From MW101C3 sp943367595 (lineage in GTDB: Bacteria; Cyanobacteriota; Cyanobacteriia; PCC-6307; Cyanobiaceae), in the NCBI GenBank assembly GCA_943367595.1, contig CALRJS020000009.1, forward strand, positions 1-64,000: a DNA stretch of 64,000 bases. The letters run 5' to 3'. Both the position numbers and the translations under genes were made by a program. Below, piece after piece: positions 58,114-64,000 of this stretch. Below the pieces are notes generated by a model. That model saw nothing but the letters and a program-made list of their open reading frames with translations, was not told where the DNA came from and searched no databases. Within the stretch, counting starts at the first letter, position 1, and the number at the start of each line of letters is the position of its first letter.

Positions 58114-58689
58114 TCAGTAAGCGTCCTGCATCTCGTAGAAGTCCGGCTGCACGTAGTCCTTGCGCAGCGGGAAGCCCTTCCAGTCTTCGGGCATCAGCAG
58201 CCGCTTGGGATGGGGATGGCCTTCGAACACGATGCCGTACATGTCGTACGTTTCGCGCTCCTGCCAGTCGGCACCGCGGAACAGGCGGTAGAGGCTGGGA
58301 ATGGTGAGGTCGCCGTCGCGAGCGAGGAACACCTTGACCCGCACTTCCTGCGGCTTGCTGTCAGGGGCGGGGCAGGGATCGGCGCCAGCGCCCAGTTTCA
58401 CCAGGTGATAGAAGCTCACCAGCCGGGCGCCCGGGCCTTCGTCGTAGCCGCCCTGGCACTGGAGGTAATCGAAGCCATAGGCCTTCAGCGCCGCGGCCAC
58501 CGCCGGCAGGAACAGGGGCTCCACGGCCAGCATTTCAATGCCGCAGTGATCGGACTCCAGCGGCTGGTGGTCGAAGCCCTGCTGGCTGAGCCACTGGCTC
58601 ACCGGGCCGATCACCGGTGCGGCGAGGGTGGCGGCGGAGTCGGTGGCGCCGGATGGGGCGCCCTCGGGGGCGGGGGTGGGATCAGGCAT
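58114..58689 (-). CDS. ndhJ: NDH-1 subunit NdhJ
   Basis: Hydrophilic arm subunit of the thylakoid NDH-1 complex in respiration and cyclic electron flow. The family motif is RETYDMYGIVFEGHPHPKRLL followed by MPEDWKGFPLRKDYVQPDFYEMQ. Starts at ATG 58689, overlapping the ndhK end by 8 bases. The N-terminal ~20 residues are Pro/Ala-rich. 191 residues. Confidence 0.95.
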   Translation of the reverse strand: MPDPTPAPEGAPSGATDSAATLAAPVIGPVSQWLSQQGFDHQPLESDHCGIEMLAVEPLFLPAVAAALKAYGFDYLQCQGGYDEGPGARLVSFYHLVKLGAGADPCPAPDSKPQEVRVKVFLARDGDLTIPSLYRLFRGADWQERETYDMYGIVFEGHPHPKRLLMPEDWKGFPLRKDYVQPDFYEMQDAY

Positions 58690-59455
58690 CGCTGGAGGCG
58701 CTGGCTGTGGGAATCGGTTCGGCCGCAACAACCCCGGCTGGAGTGGAGGTGTCGAGGGGGAGAGCGGTGGGATCGGCGAGAGCGGCCACCTGGGTTTCGG
58801 CCTTGAGGTAGGCCCCGGTGACGATCGGCGCCACCGCCTTCATGGCGTGGCTGATGGTGAGGTAGCGGTGGGTGGGCAGGCTGTTGCCCCGCTCGGCCAG
58901 CGCTTCGTTGCCCACCTTCTTGCGCAGCTTGATCACGGCATCGAAGATCGCCTCGGGCCGGGGCGGGCAGCCGGGGATGTAGAGGTCCACCGGGATCAGC
59001 TTGTCGACCCCGCGCACCGCCGTGGTGGAGTCGGCGCTGAACATGCCGCCGGTGATCGTGCAGGCGCCCATGGCGATCACATACTTGGGCTCGGGCATCT
59101 GCTCATAGAGCCGCACCAGGGCCGGGGCCATCTTCATGGTCACGGTGCCGGCCGTGATCAGCAGGTCGGCCTGGCGGGGGCTGGAGCGGGGCACCAGGCC
59201 GAAACGGTCGAAGTCGAAGCGGGAGCCGAGCAGCGCCGCGAACTCGATGAAGCAGCAGGCCGTGCCGTAGAGCAGGGGCCAGAGGCTGCTGAGCCGTGCC
59301 CAGTTGTGCAGGTCGTCGAGGCTGGTGAGGATCACGTTCTCGGAAAGATCCGAGGTGATCTGCGGAGCGCCGACCGGGTTGCAACTGGACGCCCGCAGAT
59401 CGCGCAGGGCGTCGATCGAAGGGGTGCTGGAGGCGGAGGTGGGAGTGAGGGTCAT
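58682..59455 (-). CDS. ndhK: NDH-1 subunit NdhK
   Basis: [4Fe-4S] (N2) subunit at the quinone end of NDH-1. Cluster ligands: YGTACCFIEFAALLGSRFD (adjacent cysteines), YVIAMGACTITGGMFS and YIPGCPPRPEAIFDAVIKL. Start at ATG 59455 gives 257 residues; a longer frame to 59515 adds background. The C-terminal ~30 residues (TALPLDTSTPAGVVAAEP) are a low-complexity extension overlapping ndhJ. Follows ndhC by 13 bases. Confidence 0.96.
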   Translation of the reverse strand: MTLTPTSASSTPSIDALRDLRASSCNPVGAPQITSDLSENVILTSLDDLHNWARLSSLWPLLYGTACCFIEFAALLGSRFDFDRFGLVPRSSPRQADLLITAGTVTMKMAPALVRLYEQMPEPKYVIAMGACTITGGMFSADSTTAVRGVDKLIPVDLYIPGCPPRPEAIFDAVIKLRKKVGNEALAERGNSLPTHRYLTISHAMKAVAPIVTGAYLKAETQVAALADPTALPLDTSTPAGVVAAEPIPTASASSDA

Positions 59456-59468
59456 GGTGGAAAGGGCG

Positions 59469-59831
59469 TCAGCTCCACTCGAGGGCGCCCTTGCGCCAGG
59501 CGTAGGCGAGGGCAACCACCAGGATGGTGATGAAGATCAGGGCCTCGATGAAGGCGAGCAGGCCGAGCCGGCTGAACGCCACAGCCCAGGGATACAGAAA
59601 CACCGTTTCCACGTCGAAGATCACGAAGACCAACGCGAACATGTAATAACGGATGTTGAACTGAATCCAGGCACCGCCGATCGGCTCCATGCCGGATTCA
59701 TAGGTGAGCCGGCGTTCGCCGTCGCGCGATTTCGGCGACACCAGTTTGTTGGTGACCAGGGCCAGCACCGGAACCGCTGCTGAGATCAGCAGAAAGCCCA
59801 GGAAGGCGTCGTAGCCAGGTAAGACGAACAT
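59469..59831 (-). CDS. ndhC: NDH-1 subunit NdhC
   Basis: Membrane subunit of NDH-1 with three helices, first gene of ndhC-ndhK-ndhJ. Start at ATG 59831 gives MFVLPGYDAFLGFLLISAAV. The conserved quinone-channel loop is KSRDGERRLTYESGMEPIGG and the second region is FNIRYYMFALVFVIFDVETV, followed by the final helix ending LAYAWRKGALEWS. 120 residues. Divergent from rubA with a 123-base gap that should hold both promoters. Confidence 0.96.
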   Translation of the reverse strand: MFVLPGYDAFLGFLLISAAVPVLALVTNKLVSPKSRDGERRLTYESGMEPIGGAWIQFNIRYYMFALVFVIFDVETVFLYPWAVAFSRLGLLAFIEALIFITILVVALAYAWRKGALEWS

Positions 59832-59954
59832 CGCGAGGCTGAACACGGCGCAGAGTCTGGCATCCGCGCCCGTCAAACGGTCGCTGCCGCCAAAGGTGCT
59901 GCCGCGACAAGGACCTGGATAGAGTTTCGTTTCAAGGCAGCGGGGCCCAACGCC

Positions 59955-60494
59955 ATGGTCAATGGCCAGGACACTGATCAGGAGGCTGGGCTGGATGCCG
60001 GGCAGGAGGCTGTGCTGGATGCCGGACAGGGACCTGGGCTGGACGCCGGGCTGGCACCAGATCAGGACGTTGGGCAAGCCGCTGCGCTGGACGTTGCAGA
60101 GCTAGCCGCTGCGCAGGACGCGCCGCCAGCCGGCGATCAGTCGGTGGGCGAGGCGGCTCCCGAGAGCGCCGGCACCGATCCCGACACCCACCGGTTCGAG
60201 TGCCGCAGCTGCGGCTTCGTCTACGACCCGGGCGAGGGGGTGCGCAAGCTGGCGATCCCCGCCGGCACGCCCTTCAGCAGCCTTGATCCGGTGGGTTTCC
60301 GCTGTCCGGTCTGCCGCAGCCGGGTGGGGGCCTTCAAGGACATCGGCCCCCGCAACAAGCCGAGCGGCTTTGAGGAGAACCTCAGCTACGGCTTCGGGGT
60401 GAACACCCTCACGCCCGGCCAGAAAAACGTGCTCATCTTCGGCGGCTTCGCCCTGGCCATCGCCTTCTTCCTGTCCCTCTACTCCCTGCGTTGA
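59955..60494 (+). CDS. rubA: Membrane-anchored rubredoxin RubA
   Basis: Rubredoxin required for photosystem assembly. The iron site is C83-x2-C86 (FECRSCGFVYDP) and C117-x2-C120 (FRCPVCRSRVG). After a short linker, a C-terminal helix (NVLIFGGFALAIAFFLSLYS) anchors it to the thylakoid. An N-terminal extension of about 75 residues is acidic and repetitive (LDAGQEAV, LDAGQGPG, LDAGLAPD), absent from typical cyanobacterial rubredoxins of ~115-140 residues. Starts ATG 59955. Next gene starts 4 bases after its stop. Confidence 0.93.
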   Translation: MVNGQDTDQEAGLDAGQEAVLDAGQGPGLDAGLAPDQDVGQAAALDVAELAAAQDAPPAGDQSVGEAAPESAGTDPDTHRFECRSCGFVYDPGEGVRKLAIPAGTPFSSLDPVGFRCPVCRSRVGAFKDIGPRNKPSGFEENLSYGFGVNTLTPGQKNVLIFGGFALAIAFFLSLYSLR

Positions 60495-60498
60495 CCCC

Positions 60499-61494
60499 GT
60501 GAAGCGCCTGTTCTCTCCCCTGCTGGCCGTGCTGATCACGCTCGGCCTCAGCTTCGGCCTCGGCGGCTGCGTCACCACCGGCCTGCCCGTGGCCGCCACC
60601 AGCCCGTGGCAACCCGTGGCGCTGTCCACCAGCGCCAACCCTCTCGATGTGGCCTTCACCGATGCCAAGCACGGCTTCCTGGTGGGCAGCAACCGGCTGA
60701 TCCTCGAAACCGACGACGGCGGGGCCAGCTGGGAAGAGCGCTCCCTGGACCTGCCCGATGGGGAGAATTTCCGTCTGATCAGCATCGACTTCAACGGAGC
60801 CGAGGGCTGGATCGTGGGCCAGCCGGGCCTGCTGCTGCACACCGCTGATGCCGGCAGGAGCTGGGAGCGCCTGCTGCTCGACACCAAGCTGCCTGGTGAT
60901 CCTTATACGGTCACCGCCACCGGGCGCGGCAGCGCTGAGCTGGCCACCACCGTGGGGGCCATCTACAGCACCGGTGATGCGGGGGTCACCTGGCAGGCGG
61001 AAGTGAGCGATGCGGCCGGCGCCGTACGCGACCTGCGCCGCTCCGCCGATGGCCGCTACGTGAGCGTGTCGAGCCTCGGCAACTTCTTCGCCACCTGGGA
61101 GCCCGGCCAGGCGGTCTGGCAGCCCCACCAGCGGGTGAGCAGCCAGCGCCTTCAAAGCATGGGCTTCCAGCCCGACGGCAACCTCTGGATGGTCACCCGG
61201 GGGGCCCAGCTGCGCTTCAACGACGACGCCAGCGATCCTGAGGCCTGGAGCAAGCCGGTGATCCCGATCACCAATGGCTTCGGCTACCTCGACATGGCCT
61301 GGGGGCCCGATGGTGACGTGTGGACCGGCGGCGGCAGCGGCACCCTGCTGGTGAGCCACGACGGCGGCAGCCACTGGGAGCGCGATCCGGTGGGCGCCGT
61401 CCAGCCCACGAACTTCACCCGGATCAGCTTCACCAGCGATGGCAAGGGCTTCGTGCTGGGCGAACGGGGCAACCTGCTGCGCTGGGTGGGCTAG
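60499..61494 (+). CDS. ycf48: Photosystem II assembly factor Ycf48
   Basis: Lumenal beta-propeller that helps insert D1 into PSII (HCF136 in plants). A signal with lipobox LGGC (C24) is followed by repeated Asp-box-like elements such as SANPLDVAFTDAKHGFLVGS, TDDGGASWEERS and HTADAGRSWERLLLD. 331 residues. Start is GTG 60499. The operon rubA-ycf48-psbEFLJ is conserved in cyanobacteria and reflects their common task in PSII assembly. Confidence 0.95.
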   Translation: MKRLFSPLLAVLITLGLSFGLGGCVTTGLPVAATSPWQPVALSTSANPLDVAFTDAKHGFLVGSNRLILETDDGGASWEERSLDLPDGENFRLISIDFNGAEGWIVGQPGLLLHTADAGRSWERLLLDTKLPGDPYTVTATGRGSAELATTVGAIYSTGDAGVTWQAEVSDAAGAVRDLRRSADGRYVSVSSLGNFFATWEPGQAVWQPHQRVSSQRLQSMGFQPDGNLWMVTRGAQLRFNDDASDPEAWSKPVIPITNGFGYLDMAWGPDGDVWTGGGSGTLLVSHDGGSHWERDPVGAVQPTNFTRISFTSDGKGFVLGERGNLLRWVG

Positions 61495-61587
61495 GGCCGG
61501 CCGGGCGAGGAAAGCCGCCGGCGGGCCCAACTGCATCCCTGTGTAACCAACCGCCGCTCCAGCTCTCGGCGGTCACAGCCCGACCCT

Positions 61588-61593
61588 TAAGAT
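61588..61593 (+). promoter_or_regulatory. Possible -10 element of psbEFLJ
   Basis: TAAGAT, 25 bases before the psbE ATG, in an otherwise GC-rich 123-base gap after ycf48. No clear -35 element at the normal distance. The operon may also be read through from rubA-ycf48. Confidence 0.3.
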
Positions 61594-61617
61594 TCCGTAG
61601 CTGATTTGCCCGCTGCT

Positions 61618-61866
61618 ATGGCTGCCGGCTCCACCGGGGAACGCCCGTTCTTCGAGATCATTACGAGCATCCGCTACTGGGTCATCCACGCCGTCACCTT
61701 GCCGGCGATCTTCCTGGCCGGATTCCTCTTCGTCTCCACTGGCTTGGCGTACGACGCCTTCGGAACGCCTCGCCCCGATGCCTACTTCCAACCCCAGGAA
61801 GCCAAGGCACCGGTGGTGAGCCAGCGTTACGAGGGCAAGAGCCAGCTTGACCTGCGCCTCAAGTAA
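61618..61866 (+). CDS. psbE: Cytochrome b559 alpha subunit PsbE
   Basis: Photosystem II reaction-centre subunit with one transmembrane helix and the axial heme histidine at H24 (TSIRYWVIHAVTLPAIF). 82 residues, the usual length, ending in the lumenal/basic part SQRYEGKSQLDLRLK. Start ATG 61618. First gene of psbE-psbF-psbL-psbJ. Confidence 0.98.
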   Translation: MAAGSTGERPFFEIITSIRYWVIHAVTLPAIFLAGFLFVSTGLAYDAFGTPRPDAYFQPQEAKAPVVSQRYEGKSQLDLRLK

Positions 61867-61870
61867 CGCC

Positions 61871-62008
61871 ATGACCCAGTCTTCTGTCTCCACCACGCCA
61901 CGCAACTACCCCATCTTCACGGTGCGGTGGTTGTCGGTTCATGCGCTGGGCATCCCCACGGTTTTCTTCCTGGGAGCCCTGGCGGCCATGCAATTCGTCC
62001 GCCGCTGA
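61871..62008 (+). CDS. psbF: Cytochrome b559 beta subunit PsbF
   Basis: 45 residues with the second axial heme ligand at H24 (FTVRWLSVHALGIPTVFFLG), pairing with PsbE. Start ATG 61871, 4 bases after the psbE stop. End MQFVRR is the family C-terminus. Confidence 0.98.
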   Translation: MTQSSVSTTPRNYPIFTVRWLSVHALGIPTVFFLGALAAMQFVRR

Positions 62009-62016
62009 TTTCCGCC

Positions 62017-62136
62017 ATGCAGCGCAATCCCAACCCGAACAATCTGCCGGTCGAACTGAACCGCACCAGCCTTTATCTGGGCCTGCTGTTCGTGTTCGTC
62101 ATTGGCGTTCTGTTCACCAGCTACTTCTTCAACTGA
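62017..62136 (+). CDS. psbL: Photosystem II protein PsbL
   Basis: 39-residue single-helix subunit at the dimer interface of photosystem II. Sequence MQRNPNPNNLPVELNRTSLY followed by LGLLFVFVIGVLFTSYFFN matches the family fully. ATG 62017, 8 bases after psbF. Confidence 0.98.
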   Translation: MQRNPNPNNLPVELNRTSLYLGLLFVFVIGVLFTSYFFN

Positions 62137-62151
62137 TCGGGAGATTCAGCC

Positions 62152-62352
62152 ATGAGCGGCAAGAAATCCGCACTACCTGACGGTCGCATTCCCGATCGCC
62201 TGCCTGACGGCCGACCAGCCGTGGCCTGGAAGAGCCGCTGGACCGAAGGGGTGCTTCCCCTCTGGTTGGTGGCCACCGCCGGCGGCATCGCCGTGATCTT
62301 CGTGGTCGGCCTGTTCTTCTACGGCTCCTATGTGGGAGTGGGTTCCGCCTGA
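62152..62352 (+). CDS. psbJ: Photosystem II protein PsbJ
   Basis: 66-residue PSII subunit with one helix (WLVATAGGIAVIFVVGLFFY) and C-terminal GSYVGVGSA typical of PsbJ. Influences plastoquinone exchange and PSII assembly. ATG 62152, 15 bases after psbL. Last gene of the operon; a strong terminator follows. Confidence 0.97.
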   Translation: MSGKKSALPDGRIPDRLPDGRPAVAWKSRWTEGVLPLWLVATAGGIAVIFVVGLFFYGSYVGVGSA

Positions 62353-62377
62353 TTCCCCCTGCTGTATTTCACGCTTC

Positions 62378-62403
62378 GCGGGCCCGAGGGCCCGCTTTTT
62401 TTT
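62378..62403 (+). terminator. Rho-independent terminator of psbEFLJ
   Basis: GCGGGCCC (62378-62385) and GGGCCCGC (62388-62395) form an 8-bp GC stem followed directly by eight T (62396-62403). It begins 25 bases after the psbJ stop. Confidence 0.92.
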
Positions 62404-62518
62404 GGCTGTTCCCTTGTTTGGCTGCTTCCTTGTTTGGCCGCGCCGTTAGCTGGGGTGCCGTCTTGTGGGCTGCCGTCTTGCGGGGTGTGGTGTTGATCGG
62501 CGGCGCCAGCGAAAGCGC

Positions 62519-63556
62519 TCAGGCCTGGTAGTAGCTGCGATACCAGTGGGCGAAGCGAGCCACACCCTCGGTGATCGGGGTGTGGGGCGCGAAGCCCACC
62601 CAAGCCTCGAGGGCGGTGGTGTCAGCAGCGGTGGCCTCCACATCGCCGGGTTGCATCGGCTCCAGGCTCTGGATCGCCGGGGTGCCGAGTGCCGCCTCCA
62701 GCACCCCGATGAACTCAAGCAAGGGTGTGGGCTGGCTGTTGCCGATGTTGAACACCCGGTGAGGCACCGCCGCGGTGGCGGGATTGGGGGCCAGCGGGTC
62801 GAAGAGCGGATCGGCGGTGGCCGGTTTGTCGAGGCAGCGCACCACCCCCTCCACGATGTCGTCGATGTAGGTGAAATCGCGCTGCATGCGGCCGTGGTTG
62901 AACACCCGGATCGGCTCGCCGGCCAGGATGGCGCGGGCGAACAGCATCGGGGCCATGTCCGGCCGGCCCCAGGGGCCATAGACGGTGAAAAAGCGCAGAC
63001 CGGTGGCGGGCAGCCCGTAGAGGTGGCTGTAGGTGTGCGCCATCAGCTCGTTGGCCTTCTTGGTGGCCGCGTACAGGCTCACCGGATGGTTGACCGCGTC
63101 CTGTTCGCCGAAGGGCATGCGGCGGTTGCCGCCATACACGGAGCTGCTGGAGGCATACACAAGGTGGCCGACGCCGTGATGGCGGCACCCCTCCAGGATG
63201 TGGCCGAACCCCACCAGGTTGCTCTGGATGTAGGCGGCGGGGTTCTCCAGCGAGTAGCGCACCCCCGCCTGGGCGGCCAGATGCACCACCCGTGCGGGGC
63301 GCTCGGCCGCGAACAGGACCGCCATGGCCTCCCCATCCTCAAGATCCAGGCGGTGAAAATGGAAGCCATCGCTGCGCTCGAACCGGGCCAGCCGCGCCTG
63401 CTTCAGGGCCGGGTCGTAGTAGCTGTTGAGGTTGTCGAGGCCGATCACGCGCTCGCCTCGGGCCAGCAGGCGCTCACACAACGCCGCCCCGATGAAGCCG
63501 GCGGCGCCGGTCACGAGGGTGGGTCCAGCTGGCGCCGGAGAAGTGGGCGACGCCAT
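62519..63556 (-). CDS. NAD-dependent sugar epimerase (UDP-glucuronate 4-epimerase-like)
   Basis: Extended SDR of 345 residues. Cofactor motif TLVTGAAGFIGAALCERLL lies at the N-terminus and the catalytic YAATKKANELMAHTYSHLYG follows. The segments DNLNSYYDPALKQARL and RDFTYIDDIVEGVVRCL are the hallmark of UDP-glucuronate 4-epimerases (Cap1J/GAE type), making UDP-galacturonate for polysaccharides. Start ATG 63556; the longer frame to 63589 is background. It follows the galE-type gene after two bases, same strand. Confidence 0.92.
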   Translation of the reverse strand: MASPTSPAPAGPTLVTGAAGFIGAALCERLLARGERVIGLDNLNSYYDPALKQARLARFERSDGFHFHRLDLEDGEAMAVLFAAERPARVVHLAAQAGVRYSLENPAAYIQSNLVGFGHILEGCRHHGVGHLVYASSSSVYGGNRRMPFGEQDAVNHPVSLYAATKKANELMAHTYSHLYGLPATGLRFFTVYGPWGRPDMAPMLFARAILAGEPIRVFNHGRMQRDFTYIDDIVEGVVRCLDKPATADPLFDPLAPNPATAAVPHRVFNIGNSQPTPLLEFIGVLEAALGTPAIQSLEPMQPGDVEATAADTTALEAWVGFAPHTPITEGVARFAHWYRSYYQA

Positions 63557-63558
63557 GC

Positions 63559-64000
63559 TCAGGGAGTGGGTTCGGTGCGCTGATGCCACGCCCAGGCGTG
63601 GGCGATGATCTCGCGCAGATCCGGGTAGCGGGGCTCCCAGCCCAGCACCTGCCGGGCCTTCTGGGCGCTGGCCACCAGCGTGGGTGGATCGCCGGGCCGG
63701 CGTGGCGCCACCACAGCAGTGAGCGGGAGCTGCGTGACCTCCTGAGCTGCGGTGAGCACCTCCTGAACCGAATAAGCCGTGCCTGTGCCGAGGTTGAAGA
63801 TCAACGGCTCGACCGGCTGGTCCGCCGCGCCGGCCAGCAGGTGCTCGAGGCCCAGCACATGGGCGTCGGCCAGATCACTGACGTGGATGTAATCCCGCAG
63901 GCAGGTGCCATCGGGGGTGGGGTAATCGGTGCCAAAGATCTTGATGCTCTCGCGCCGGCCGGCAATCGCATCGAGCACCAGCGGGATCAGATGGGTTTCG
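63559..64000 (-). CDS. galE: UDP-glucose 4-epimerase GalE, 3' part only
   Basis: The visible C-terminal ~147 residues include ETHLIPLVLDAIAGRRESIK, IFGTDYPTPDGTCLRDYIHV and SDLADAHVLGLEHLL followed by NLGTGTAYSVQEVL, diagnostic of GalE (UDP-glucose to UDP-galactose). The N-terminal NAD-binding half and start lie beyond the window end. It is upstream of, and probably co-transcribed with, the UDP-glucuronate epimerase. Confidence 0.93.
   Translation of the reverse strand, partial: ETHLIPLVLDAIAGRRESIKIFGTDYPTPDGTCLRDYIHVSDLADAHVLGLEHLLAGAADQPVEPLIFNLGTGTAYSVQEVLTAAQEVTQLPLTAVVAPRRPGDPPTLVASAQKARQVLGWEPRYPDLREIIAHAWAWHQRTEPTP

Overview
The window comes from a cyanobacterium, most likely a GC-rich Synechococcus/Cyanobium-type picocyanobacterium. 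Supporting evidence is the complete cytochrome b559 operon psbEFLJ preceded by ycf48 and a membrane rubredoxin, the ndhC-ndhK-ndhJ cluster, chlD, ferredoxin-type narB and nirA with narM, and the HIP1 palindrome GCGATCGC (for example 710-717, 5559-5566, 21327-21334). An ATP-driven nrtABCD nitrate transporter, rather than an NrtP-type permease, fits freshwater or coastal lineages better than the open-ocean ones. No phage, insertion sequence or CRISPR array was seen.

Layout. 0.4-13.9 kb is a nitrate assimilation block: narB runs toward a minus-strand run of a TrpD-like protein, narM, nrtA, nrtB, nrtC, nrtD and a Crp/Fnr regulator. Divergent from it are nirA, a CbiX-type chelatase-like protein with a helical N-terminal extension, and cobA, which would supply siroheme to NirA. 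14-22.8 kb holds a CsgG-like secreted protein, a cupin, an FAD oxidoreductase, a PPOX-type flavoprotein, DoxX and MAPEG membrane proteins, and an SDR/TetR pair with matching palindromes. 22.8-30.3 kb is an accessory segment: ring-cleaving dioxygenase-like protein, small secreted protein, GAP/LysE-like membrane protein, two methyltransferases and class I aldolase, with short tandem repeat arrays close to the 5' ends of several genes. A CAU tRNA at 30.4 kb marks its edge.

30.4-52 kb is mostly core metabolism (pyrE, ygfZ, phosphohexomutase, rdgB, hisB, fabI, folK) mixed with secreted proteins, an Asn/Arg repeat protein, a 54-residue Nif11-like peptide, a carotenoid oxygenase, two photolyase-family proteins (one with apparently inverted domain order), a phosphopantetheinyl transferase and a sugar aminotransferase. 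52-62.4 kb is photosynthesis and envelope: chlD, an MlaF/MlaD lipid transporter pair, a YvcK-like protein, ndhCKJ, rubA, ycf48 and psbEFLJ with a clear terminator. Two nucleotide-sugar epimerases, the second cut by the window end, finish the sequence.

Genes are packed tightly. Many same-strand neighbours overlap by four bases, and several overlaps use GTG or TTG starts. The most unusual pattern is the recurrence of unrelated short tandem arrays (units of 7 to 33 bp) near gene starts, together with repeat-like insertions inside otherwise ordinary enzymes.
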